Of a DNA stretch of 64,000 nt, positions 23,403 to 33,135 are shown piece by piece. Source of the DNA: Carya illinoinensis (Eukaryota; Streptophyta; Magnoliopsida; Fagales; Juglandaceae). Positions within the stretch are counted from its first letter, which is position 1. Each line of letters opens with the position of its first letter. Made by a program: the position numbers and the translations under genes. Below the pieces are notes generated by a model that saw only the letters and a list, made by a program, of their open reading frames with translations, was not told the DNA's origin and made no database searches. The stretch covers positions 40,334,480-40,398,479 of the forward strand of contig NC_056756.1 of NCBI RefSeq assembly GCF_018687715.1, given 5' to 3'.

Positions 23403-25065
23403 TGTGTGTGTATGGGAAGAGTGGGCGCATGGGTCTGGCATAAATTTTATTTTAATAGTATAAATAGCTTCCAGTTTGAAAAAGGGAAGCGACTCTCACC
23501 GTATAAACTATTTGGTCTGTGCCTACAAAAGACCACTCTCCATAAGTCTTACTGATCAAATTTATGAATGGTAATAAATTATTATACCCCTGACCTAGTC
23601 CACATTCCTTTTTACCTTAATTTTTTTTACCTACTTGTCTGATCTAAGCTTTTTTCCCCCTACCCCTTAACTTGTTTTCCTTCTTCTTTTACGGGTTTTC
23701 TTCTCATTCAATAGAGAGAAAACAATTTATTATTTTTTTTATGAATAAGAAAAAATTTATTATTTGCTTTATTTCCACAATTAAATTGTGAAAGGACCTA
23801 TATATCCGTACCTCCCTCCACCTTTCTGCTACTCAATCCTTCTAATTTGTATCATCATACTTTTCTGTCAGTTGTTGGTTTGGTCATAAGTGTGAAACGA
23901 TCATGGTCGTGCAGCAATGCAGACAGAAATTTAATTACTATTAGAACTCATTTCTTGTTTGGAACCTAATTTAAGGATGCAATTGAAAGATTTGATGTTG
24001 AAAAGGGCCAAGTACAATGGTTTTTGAAGAACTGTAATAAATATATCTAAACTTTTCCAATGGTGTAAGAGGAATGCCAGCAATTTTCTTCAGATCCCAC
24101 ATGAAAGATTTTTATTCATTATTGTTATAGTATCTACAGAGTAAGCTGTTTGGACATTAATCCTTATTAATTCATCCCACGCACCACTTCTATAAGGGGC
24201 ATCTTGGGTACTAGTCCTTCATGTAATATGTTGCATTCCAAGGCAAGAAACCTTAGTTGCCAAAGGTTTAAGAAGGAATATATTATGCTTGGAATTTGGA
24301 ATTTGCCAATGTTTTCTTCACTGATCAAAACAGGAAAAAAAAAAAAAAAAAAAGAATTTTCCTATGTTTTCTGTTATTTTGAGATGTCAATACCTTGTAA
24401 TGCACTTTAACATCATTACTGCCTTACATCATATAGCAGCATTTTCACTCCCTTACTTGTGTATGTATGTATTGGCCCCATTTATTTTCTCCAAGAACAT
24501 ATTTTTAGTTATATAATCTCGAAGGAAGATTTGTTAGATCAATAAGCTGGGTCTGCTTATCAATGGAAACGCACAGGTACCTTCAGGGACTTAAACCTGA
24601 GGTAGGTGAGCATAGTTTCTTCTCTGATGCATCAGGCAGCAATAGGAATCTCCAGATGGACTCACCGCTAGATAACACATGGCCTTTAATGCCGTCCAGA
24701 GTTGCCTCATTTCCTGGATCAAAACCCAGTGACAATTCCATGTTACAGAATGATTTTCCCCAGCACTCTTTTTTGGGTAGTGATTTTGCCTTGGGAGAAC
24801 CTGTGAAACAGGAGGGTCAGTCTCTTCGACCTTTCTTTGATGAATGGCCTAAAACTAGGGAATCTTGGTCTGGTCTTGAGGATGAGAGATCCAATCAGAC
24901 CTCCTTCTCCACAACTCAGCTCTCGATATCCATTCCAATGACAACCTCAGACTTCTCTGCAGCGAGTTCCCAGTCTCCACATGGTGAGTTTCAATCTATA
25001 GGACTGTTTCCTGCAAATATCTAATTTTCTGAATTCTTTCTTGAAACTGTGTTGCAGAGAATTGA
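20155..25065 (+). CDS. GRF: Growth-regulating factor (GRF) transcription factor, miR396-regulated, GRF4-like class
   Basis: A plant-specific nuclear transcription factor that promotes cell proliferation in leaves and other organs with GIF coactivators (family knowledge). Proposed exons are 20155-20398, 21669-22026, 24577-24983 and 25058-25065, joining in frame to 338 residues. All introns are GT-AG. Exon 1 encodes a 12-Gly run and the QLQ domain ([19 protein letters not shown]), which binds GIF. Exon 2 encodes the WRC domain ([17 protein letters not shown], then CERHMHRGR), a Cys3-His zinc motif with the nuclear-localisation-type basic stretch. Exon 3 holds the FFD (RPFFDEWPK) and TQL ([10 protein letters not shown]) motifs. 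The first in-frame ATG is 20155. If the last intron is retained, translation runs on to a stop at 25022-25024. Codon 82 is split across intron 1 and reads Met where other GRFs usually have Leu before GYC. FFD and TQL motifs argue for the GRF3/4-like class over GRF5/6; the exact orthologue is uncertain. Confidence 0.93.
20158..20215 (+). repeat. GGN-rich tract encoding polyglycine in GRF
   Basis: G-rich GGT/GGC/GGG codons encode [16 protein letters not shown] near the N-terminus, just before the QLQ domain. A low-complexity, length-variable type of tract. Confidence 0.85.
20399..21668 (+). other. GRF intron 1 (1270 bp)
   Basis: Donor CCA|GTAAGT and acceptor TTTTGCAG|TGGGC, phase 1. T-rich with a (GT)n at 20459-20471 and short (TA)n runs near 21150 and 21330. 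No nested gene seen. Confidence 0.85.
21812..21832 (+). promoter_or_regulatory. miR396 target site in GRF mRNA
   Basis: The 21 bases begin CGTTCAAGAAAGCC and end TGTGGAA, the canonical miR396 site of angiosperm GRFs. It lies in the WRC exon just after the HMHRGRN codons, encoding RSRKPVE. The extra C relative to a perfect complement gives the known bulged pairing. It predicts post-transcriptional repression of this gene by miR396. Confidence 0.93.
22027..24576 (+). other. GRF intron 2 (2550 bp)
   Basis: Donor TTACAG|GTATCA and acceptor GCACAG|GTACC, phase 2. Contains a (TA)n run at about 23365-23394 and two diverged related segments near 22470-22560 and 23140-23240 sharing TTCTGGGCCC and ATGTCCA(T/C)AAGGATA. 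No supported internal gene. Confidence 0.85.
24984..25057 (+). other. GRF intron 3 (74 bp), short and possibly retained
   Basis: Donor CATG|GTGAGT and acceptor GTTGCAG|AGAATT. Removing it changes the C-terminus from [16 protein letters not shown] to SPHEN. Both sites are strong, and the spliced frame stops at once, so I prefer the spliced form. Confidence 0.65.
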
Positions 25066-25400
25066 GAGGAGGACGGTTTACAATTTTCTGCAGCCGTACC
25101 ATGAAAGCCCAGACAACTTTTAGCAAGTTAAGTTGAGCAATGCCCAAAAGACTCTTTTAAGTCTTTTCATTTTCCTTGGTAGCTCTATGGTTGTGGGTTT
25201 TCTGCAAGGCTGTTTGTGTACAACTGCATTTGCAAGCTCAGGGTATGAATAAGATAAAACTGGCCGGTATGAACATTGTGGTTGTGTTAAATGAAAGAGG
25301 AACAAGTTTTTGGCTTTCCTTTGATTGCTTCCTTCCCAAATTCTTCTAAATAACATTATTCAATTTTCCTGGAACACAGCTCTTATAATTGTAATTATCT
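25066..25400 (+). other. GRF 3' untranslated region (extent inferred)
   Basis: AT-rich sequence after the stop with candidate polyadenylation elements (AATAAG at about 25246, AATAAC at about 25350). No exact end can be fixed. Confidence 0.45.
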
Positions 25401-27328
25401 TTTAGTGATTTGGAAACTAGCAAGCTCATCAGGAGAGCATAATGTTCTTAACTTTGTACGAGGATGCTTGCCTTCAATTTGGTTAGCTTAACCCATGTGT
25501 GTGTCACAGAGAGAGAGAGAGAGAGAGAGAGAGAAGACGTCTGGTTAAACTATTGCAAAGCACTGTCCAAGGTTATATTTTATCAGATGCCAGTTCTTTT
25601 GTAAGGTAGTTGAGCAATGAGATAAAAGTAACTTCTAGTGGTCCATTTCTGATCTCCTTGCAAAGAACAATAATTGATGTGCTGGAAATGTGTCTTTTGT
25701 GGTTCTTTTCAACATGCAACGCGCCCCACTTTGACTATGTTAAGAAAGCACGTGGCACTTGGTCCTCCTAAATATCATCACCTTTGCTTTTATTTTTACC
25801 TAAAAATTATTTAATTCTCTCATATTTTCAGAGTACCTATGCTTATACGCGATACTCTATCACGTAATAATATAAAAATTATTGTGTAACATCAGAAAAT
25901 ACTGAAGGGGTCCAGGAAATTGTGGTGTGCAATATATCTGTTGATGCCCTTTTGATCTAACTTATGTTGTTCGACAGGGTCGTCAGTTACATTGAAAGCT
26001 CCATCCTCAGGTTTGGAAGAAAGGAAATGTGTCTTGTTCTAAGGATTGAGGACCTTTCTTTCTTCATCTCTCTTTGTAGAGAGCTGCTGCTTAATAAACA
26101 TCACGTCACTTTCCTTGTTATTCATGGGCATGGCATGCATAGCAAATTAATTAGCATAAGCGATAGGTAGACAGTAGAGGCAGTAGATGGGGGCGGGGTG
26201 AAAAGCTGTTGGGGATGCTAATGCCACTGTCCGAAATACGTGCACATGGGGAAGTGTGGGGAGACCCAATTGACAGCTGGGAGGAAAGTGTCAGTGGTGG
26301 GTTCGTATCACGTGGTCTGACGTGTATACACTACTTTTTTTAATCTTTTCTTTTTCTTTTACCGTACAGCTTGTCCCCACACTTTCGCTCATCCCGAGCT
26401 TTTACAGCCACCACGTCATGCCCACGCCAGCTCTGTTTATTGTATTTTCAGATAATTATTTTATTGAAGTTATTTCTTTTAAAATCATTAGAAATGGTTA
26501 TTAAAACCTGTTACTTTTGGCGAGTTTGAGGTGATATTTGGATTTTATAAATCCTAGGATGTTCGGTGGGGGGCCACCGTTGGAGAAGAACTGGAAACAT
26601 GTTGACATAAGAAGCGAAAAAGTTTTTAAATTTTATTTTTATTTTTTTAATTCTATATGCTTGGTAATAATGTTTAGAGAAAAGTTTGAAATTTGAGTGA
26701 GAATCGCTGAAATACATTGTTGACAGACATGGACATAGTGGTCATTCCGTTTAGCTAGATTTCTACCATTGGTTTATCATGAGAGTCAAGGACTTTCAAT
26801 ATTTTAAACAGTGGTAAATAGAAAATTATGGATACGGTCATGTTGCATATATCTTTTGCATGAAGTTAGCCTCCCATGTGTGCTTTTTATTTTATTTTTA
26901 TTTGTATTGGATGTCTGAGAACAAAGTCTTGATTAATCCTGGAGGAAGTGAATCAGTAATTAAGTCCTAATATTTTCAAGATAGGACTTTTAATATTCTC
27001 AAGGTTGACCAGATGTATATAAAATTATCTTTATAATTATAAATGAGATTTGCTATTTATCGTCTTCACATATCACATATAACACTATTTTTTCTTTTTT
27101 AAATTTTTTTTTGGTTTTATTCATCTTAAACTAATTGAATTCTTATACTCATTATCAATCTACCACATGTTTGGTAAGAAAAAAAAGTATAGTGCGTAGA
27201 GATAATGAATAGAATTTTTTAAGTATAAATATATGTAATTGTCAACCAATAGAATAGTAAAAAAAAAAGTGAAAAATTGCAGGTGCAGAGTTCTCATTGT
27301 AATCCATTGTTCTCTTATCAATAAAAAC
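25401..27328. other. Intergenic region between GRF and element A
   Basis: No supported gene. Contains (GA)n at 25508-25534, a CACGTGG G-box at about 26311 with ACGTG motifs nearby, and an imperfect inverted repeat, AAGTGTGGGGA at about 26252 against TCCCCACACTTT at about 26373. The last part (27040-27235) looks like a MITE with edges TTTGCTATTTATCG and AATGAATAGAATT. Confidence 0.4.
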
Positions 27329-27333
27329 TATAT

Positions 27334-29654
27334 TGTGACGCCCCCAAATCCCCACGCCCGAACACGGGGAAATCGAGACGTCCGGATGGTGACAACCCGG
27401 GTCACCATCCCATCGACGGGTGCCAAGTGTGTGCAAAGGCAACAAATGTGCAAAAGGAAACGCAGCGGATAACAAAAGTCATATAACTAAGTACCAGAAT
27501 TTTTTTCTTAATGTAATACAAACTGTTTAAAACATACGTAAATAAAATATTACAAAAACCCAAATACAGTTTTAAACAAATATAAAACATATCATCAGCA
27601 ACCCGGCGGAGCCGCATCCTCGGGCTCAACCTCCTCCTCCTCATCCTCATCACCTGCACCAAAAGCTACGGAACCACAAATGGTTCCGCAGGTAAGTAAA
27701 ACCCAAACACTACCAGATAAAAACACATAAAACTCAAACAAAATGCATGAAACATGCCCAATGCACAAAGCCCATAAAACACAAGTTTTCCACACACGCC
27801 AAAAATCCATTTGGCCCAAAAACACATCCTTTCCGAAAAACACGCCAAAAGTCACATTTGGCCGCCAAAAGTCCATTTGGCCCAATATCTCGCCAGAAGT
27901 CCATCCGGCCCAATATCTCGCCAGAAGTCCATCTGGCCCACGCCAAAAGTCCCATTTGGCCTCACAAACCATTATCCAATTTTAACCGCGTGCACCATGA
28001 CCTCCCCTAGGGGTCATCCGCACACCCTGGCTCCAGTGCCACACCGCAGAGTACCACCGCGCGTGTGACACCTAACAAGCGATGCCCAGTTCCGCGCCCC
28101 ACGCGTGCGTAGCCAAGCATCCTCTAGCCCTCGCCAGCGAAGGGCCACGGAGTCGGTAAGTAGGGCGATGCCCGGTTCCGCGCCCGGCGCGTTCGTAGCC
28201 AAGCATCCCCTAGCCCCGCTCCCGTCATCGCTCTCGACAACTCAGGGGACGTCACTCAGTTTATTCCACTCCCGAGTGACCAGAGGAGCTCCACCGAGAT
28301 AATAACCCATCCCGGCTTGGGCTCGTGATACACACGCACCCGCAATACACTTACGCCAATACACAGGCTTTTCACATAAGTCCACAAACACACGTGCATG
28401 CACCATGTAATGCCATAACAATGCATAATAAAATAATCCAACAATCATAAATCAAATAAACAGGCAACTCCGTCCTCCATCCATCCGACCCCCGAAACTC
28501 CTCGGACTCAGTCCGGAATCAACAACCAACAACAGTAAATAATTGAATGAGCAATATATATTAAAATCTGAAAATAGGGTTTGGAAAATACTTACAGCGC
28601 TATATGGCAATTTTAGAAAACAAGCGGCGTTGCAAACGGCGGAGGAAAAGCAACGTAACAGTGTAATTTACACTGTTGCTGTGGGTAATAAATTACCCAC
28701 TTTCGAACGAGGACAAACCAAAGCTCGGGATTGATAGGGAAGGGTCTTGAGATATTTATGAAGCTAAAGGAAACGAATTTTGGCCGTGGGTGGTGGTGGA
28801 AACGGCGGTCGAAGGCCAAAAAGGGGCTGAACGGAGATGAGCTCGTGGGAGCTACTCCGGCAACGGATTGGGGCCAAAATTAGGTGGGTTAGGTCGGCAA
28901 GAGGTAGGGGAAGAAGCTGTGAAGAGATGGTGGCCGGAGGTGGTGCGACGGCGCCGGAATCGGTGAAAAATCGTGTGGCTTCAAAGGGCTTTTCCGGCCA
29001 AACGGCCGGCCGGATAGGGGAGATATTTGGTGGGAAGGTGCGCCGGAGGGAGGGGGTTCGAACGAGACCGGCGGCGAGCCAAACGGTGGCCGGACGGCGG
29101 CGGTCTGGGCTGAAGAAGATTCCGGCGACAGGGGCAAAAACAGAGTAGGTGCAGCGACTTCCGGCGGCTCTCGAAAGCTAACGGCTGGTCCAATGGCTCT
29201 GAAAATTGGTGAGGATGATCTATGGTGGAAGGGGAAGAGAATGGTGGTGACGGTGCATCAAACGGTGGCCGGACGGTGGAGAACCGGCCGGTCAAAGGGG
29301 AGGCGACGGAATGGATAAAAGAGAGAAGATGCACCGGGGGGGGGGTCGACGCACGGGAAGAAAAGGGAGGAAAAAAAAGAAAGAAAAAGAAAAAGAGAGA
29401 AAAGAGGAAAAGAGAAAAGGGAAAAGAGAAAAGAAAAGATGTAGGAAAATAAATGAAGTCCAGTCCTCACTCCGGAAACCAAAACAGATTCGCCGAAAAC
29501 TAGATTAAAATCGTAAAACTAAATAAATCAAACACAACATCCAATAAATTAAAAACCAATTTAAAATACAATAATTTAAAATAAATAAACCAATATATTA
29601 ATTAAATTAAAAACAACCCTTCAGTGAAAATACACGCAAAAGCGGGTCATCACA
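27334..29654 (-). repeat. Element A 3' LTR (left copy, 2321 bp)
   Basis: TG...CA ends with a short terminal inverted repeat TGTGA/TCACA. It contains a ~28-bp tandem motif with CGCCA(A/G)AAGTCCAT at 27797-27962, a diverged ~87-bp tandem pair at 28078-28216 (GATGCCC(A/G)GTTCCGCGCCC), a C-G rich block near 28850-29300, a G run at 29336-29345 and a polypurine stretch to about 29440. Reading frames within it have no recognisable domain and are paralleled in the other LTR. Confidence 0.92.
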
Positions 29655-29669
29655 TCCTCCCCTCCTTAA
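29655..29669 (-). promoter_or_regulatory. Polypurine tract of element A
   Basis: On the minus strand the sequence reads AAGGAGGGGAGGA immediately before the 3' LTR (TGTGATGACC), the expected site for plus-strand DNA priming. Confidence 0.88.
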
Positions 29670-32067
29670 AAACAAATTTCGTCCTCGAAATTTGCAAGAT
29701 CAACCATCAGCGCCAAGCAGAATACAATATACAACTCAGATTATACTTTGAGAAAATGATACCATCAACCAATTCCACATAAGTATGAATAAAGCTCTCC
29801 CCAAATATACTCCTATAAGCAATTCCATCACATTTGCACTAATCTCCCAGAGACGCATCACGTCTAGAACTCTTAAAGTGGCCACATAAACAGAAATCAC
29901 TACATCCACAAGAATTTCAAAACCGCACCCAAGTAAATTCCAACAATTAGTATCTTTCCACAATAAACTGTGTTAACCTCAATCAGCTCCTGTGTTATAA
30001 CCTCCAAACCTTCATTATACACTATCTCTTGGTAACCTAATAATCACTTCCAAAATAAACCATCAATCAACATAATTTGTACAACCAAATGATTAACTTC
30101 TTACTAAAACTTCAAGTCATCACTAATTTTTCAAAATCAGCACAAGATTTAAACACCTAATTATCTCCAAAATATCACGCTTCTGTGCGCACTCTGATAA
30201 CTCGCCAAAATGTAAAAAGACTATATCCTCATAAATTAACACCCTTGAGTACAAGCTAACTCTAACACCTGGAAGCAAGAAAATCCTTTACCACACTTTG
30301 ATAGAAAATAAAATCTCCCAAAATCATGAATCATCACTCCTATCCCTCAATTATCTCTAGCTACCTTAATCAAATCAAAATCATCCCCTAAATTCTGAAT
30401 ATCGTCTAAATTTAGAGATGACTAAACACACTACGAACCACGATTGAATTCACCATAACCTTAATGAACTCTTCTTGAAAACTCACTTACCTACTTCCAT
30501 TCCCATAATTCTAGTAGTAGCATGACTATTTCCTTCAATTGCATACAAAATTAAATCTCAAGATAGGCCATGCTGTACATATCTCCAATCCATCAAAACT
30601 ATTGCACTACCCTCCTAACTCCTACTGCTTATTACCTCACGTACCTGTTTAGGCTAATCACCGTTGATCCCCAAGCTTCCACTTTCAAGATTTTATTATC
30701 CACTACACATTGCGACCCAACAATCTCTCAAGTTAAATAAAAAAATCTATAATTCTCCCAACTGGACACTCAAAACTCCAAAGGAAAGTATAGCCTCAAA
30801 TTTAAATTCCTGTGACTTCAAGTCGCAATTAATTCTCAAGATAAACACAACAGTCGTTTCAAACTATCATTTCATTGAGTAACACGTTTCGACTGAACAC
30901 TCCAATCGATTCACCATTATCACACGTCGATCTCATACGTCCTTAGCCGAAACCAATTGTCATTCCAACACACAAATAGCCCATTACTACTATTTCCTAT
31001 TTCCATCATCTCGATTTATATCCGCCTATCAACATGAATCATTCCTATATTTGCTTAACTTACACCCTTAACATCAGCAAATAGCTATCGCTTAAAGCTT
31101 TATACTGAAAATGACCTTAAACCTACTAATAATCCATTCCTAAAAGTCTCCAGAACATGAGGTCTCAACTTCAGTCAAATTCAATACCAACAATTAAACT
31201 ATTGTTTCCAAAACCTCGATGGATCTATTTCTTCCGAACCGATAAAAATCATATCCTAAAATCTATTACTACAACCTCGAGTTAACAATAATCATTTTCT
31301 AAACTAGCTCGATATCTTCAATCCTCATAGAAATACACGAACTAGATCATTACCGCCAATCCTCAAAGAAATCTACCCTAGAAAAATTTTTCATATTAAC
31401 AACTCAACTCTAATCAACCCCATTTTAATGATTACAAGCTAATCACTCACTAGAGTAGATCAAGCTACAGCACTAAGTCTGTAAAACTAAGAACTCAATT
31501 CTTATAATAAATCAGTCATTCAACTCTGCAATTCTAAAACCTTAAATCAAATAAGAATCATCTTTCGGAACTTCTAAGATCAAGGAAACTTACATCCTAT
31601 AAAAGAAAAATCGACTCCCAAATCTTTCAAATTCTAAAACATTAATAGATAATAAATCATTTTCTGAAATTCTCAAGATTGGTGGTTTTAATCCAAATCA
31701 TTCACCTTAAAAGCTTGTAAAATCTAAAGCCTCAATTGCCACCAAATTACTCATCCAAATCACGAAATCTAAAACTCGAAATTTAATTATTTCCTCCCAA
31801 AGCTTGTCGAACCTAACACCTTAATTACCATAAACTTATATTCCTAAAATCTATAAGGCCCCAAACTTTAAAACTTGTCGAAACTTCATAAAATCTAACA
31901 TCGAAATTTGTTGAACTTACAACCTACTACATTAAAGACCATTTCATAAACTCCACGGAACCAAAGAACTCAATTATTCTACTTCCCTAAAAGATCACCC
32001 AGATCATGCCACTCTCTCTGAGCCTCGATAATAAAAACAAACCACACAAGCCGTTCATCACTAAATA
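29670..32067 (-). other. Non-coding interior of element A
   Basis: About 2.4 kb between the PPT and the gag fragment, where pol would sit in an autonomous element. No pol motif was found on either strand. The + strand is rich in A and C and poor in G (the element-sense strand is rich in T and G) over most of its length, a sustained compositional skew. Confidence 0.7.
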
Positions 32068-32580
32068 TTAGATTAGACCCCTACCTGCCATGACTCCAGC
32101 ATTCTGAGTCTCCTCAGCCTCGCCTCCCACGGTACCAAGAGTCACTGCGTACATTCGAGCCCGACCTAAAAGCCTCTGGTTAGCTCTACCACTGCGACGA
32201 GCTCCACAGCTTTCTTGAACTTGACTAGAGCATTCACGAGCAAAATGCCCCGTCTGACCACATTCAAAACATTGGTTACTATCTAGACGACACTTGCCTC
32301 CGTGAGCTCTATTACATATTCTGCAAATTGGCACCCGTTCTCCCATACGTACACCTGAGGTCGCTTGTGGTCGAGTTCCGGTCCGCTGAACAAATTTCTG
32401 AGGCGAACCCGAGCTACTTCCTTCACCAGAAAAAACTCCGCCTCTTATACCCTAGAGGGGAGCCCATACTCAGATTATTCTCTCGCTCTACAAGAGTGGC
32501 CACATCCACTAAGTCTTGAAAAGTGGATATCCGGTGGCAAACTACCATTTTGCATAAATCTGGTCGCAAACCTTACATAA
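32068..32580 (-). pseudogene. gag fragment with CCHC zinc knuckle (element A)
   Basis: Reading right to left: a gag-like segment with LVDVATLVERENNLSMG near 32450-32530, then a break at the A run 32430-32435 that shifts frame by one base, then an uninterrupted stretch to 32068. The nucleocapsid knuckle CFECGQTGHFAREC (CX2CX4HX4C) is complete, preceded by a second Cys-rich piece CRICNRAHGGKC. Gag would package the element RNA. The N-terminal half of gag is missing or unrecognisable. The miR396-complementary site at 32202-32222 lies just 3' of the knuckle, in codons for VQESCG. Confidence 0.8.
32202..32222 (-). promoter_or_regulatory. Near-perfect miR396-complementary site in element A gag RNA
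   Basis: The + strand reads TCCACAGCTTTCTTGAACTT at 32203-32222, identical to positions 2-21 of miR396b (sequence from memory of the conserved family). The element's sense RNA is the complement, so it pairs with miR396b over 20 consecutive positions, with a G:U wobble at miRNA position 1. There is no bulge, unlike the GRF site. Pairing to miR396a would add one mismatch at position 21. Confidence 0.75.
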
Positions 32581-33121
32581 AATTCCCTTAAACACATCCT
32601 TAAAGTTCGTTGAACCTACACTCTCCTATACTATAGCCTCGTTACATAAATTCTACAAAACCTTGACCTCAATCATCTTAAGTGACTTAAAGCTAATACC
32701 TCTCCTCATTACTACGTGAGTTCCCACCTTACAAAGATTGCCTAAACCATGACATTCCCTTCAGATCTCAACATCATACAAGCAAACCACATCGCTAAAA
32801 ATTCAAACCTACTACACTAAATGTTCATGCCTAATAATAGTATCCTCGATTATACCGCCTTCCTGCCACAACACAACCTTTGACCCCTTTTAAGAAAACA
32901 AATAAAACCAACAACATAAAACCAAAAACACAAAACCACAAGGCAAGAAACGAAAGAAACCAGCACGCAAAAACATAACCAAATAAATAAAAACAAGCAA
33001 ACAAGCTCAAACAAATAAAACAAAACAAATAGCAACTTTACTAAACATAAATTTTAAAACACAACTTTAAAAACATTCTGGTACTACCTACGGGACATAT
33101 GGTTTTACCCAGAGCCAAACC
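32581..33121 (-). other. Leader region of element A
   Basis: Between PBS and gag fragment. No intact gag N-terminus recognised. The + strand AACAAATAAAACC-type repetition near 32900-33010 is low complexity and gives spurious Phe/Leu/Cys-rich frames. Confidence 0.5.
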
Positions 33122-33133
33122 GCTCTGATACCA
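33122..33133 (-). promoter_or_regulatory. Primer-binding site of element A (initiator Met-tRNA type)
   Basis: The minus strand reads TGGTATCAGAGC two bases inside the right LTR, the common plant LTR-retrotransposon PBS complementary to the 3' end of initiator methionine tRNA. It fixes the right LTR as the 5' LTR. Confidence 0.92.
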
Positions 33134-33135
33134 CC

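Noticed and set aside
25964..26170. 68-codon frame downstream of GRF as a separate gene
   Set aside because: No domain, no splice context, and it lies in ordinary intergenic sequence.
27743..28302. Several overlapping frames in element A LTRs, also present at 33.5 and 52 kb
   Set aside because: They follow short tandem repeats and GC-rich DNA in several frames at once, a sign of non-coding sequence with few stops.
28837..29452. Arg/Gly/Lys-rich frames in the LTR
   Set aside because: Purine-rich tract translates to Lys/Arg/Glu on one strand and Phe/Ser/Pro on the other; no conserved domain.
32850..33035. Phe/Leu/Cys-rich minus-strand frames that look like membrane peptides
   Set aside because: Derived from AACAAATAAAACC-type low-complexity DNA in the element A leader.
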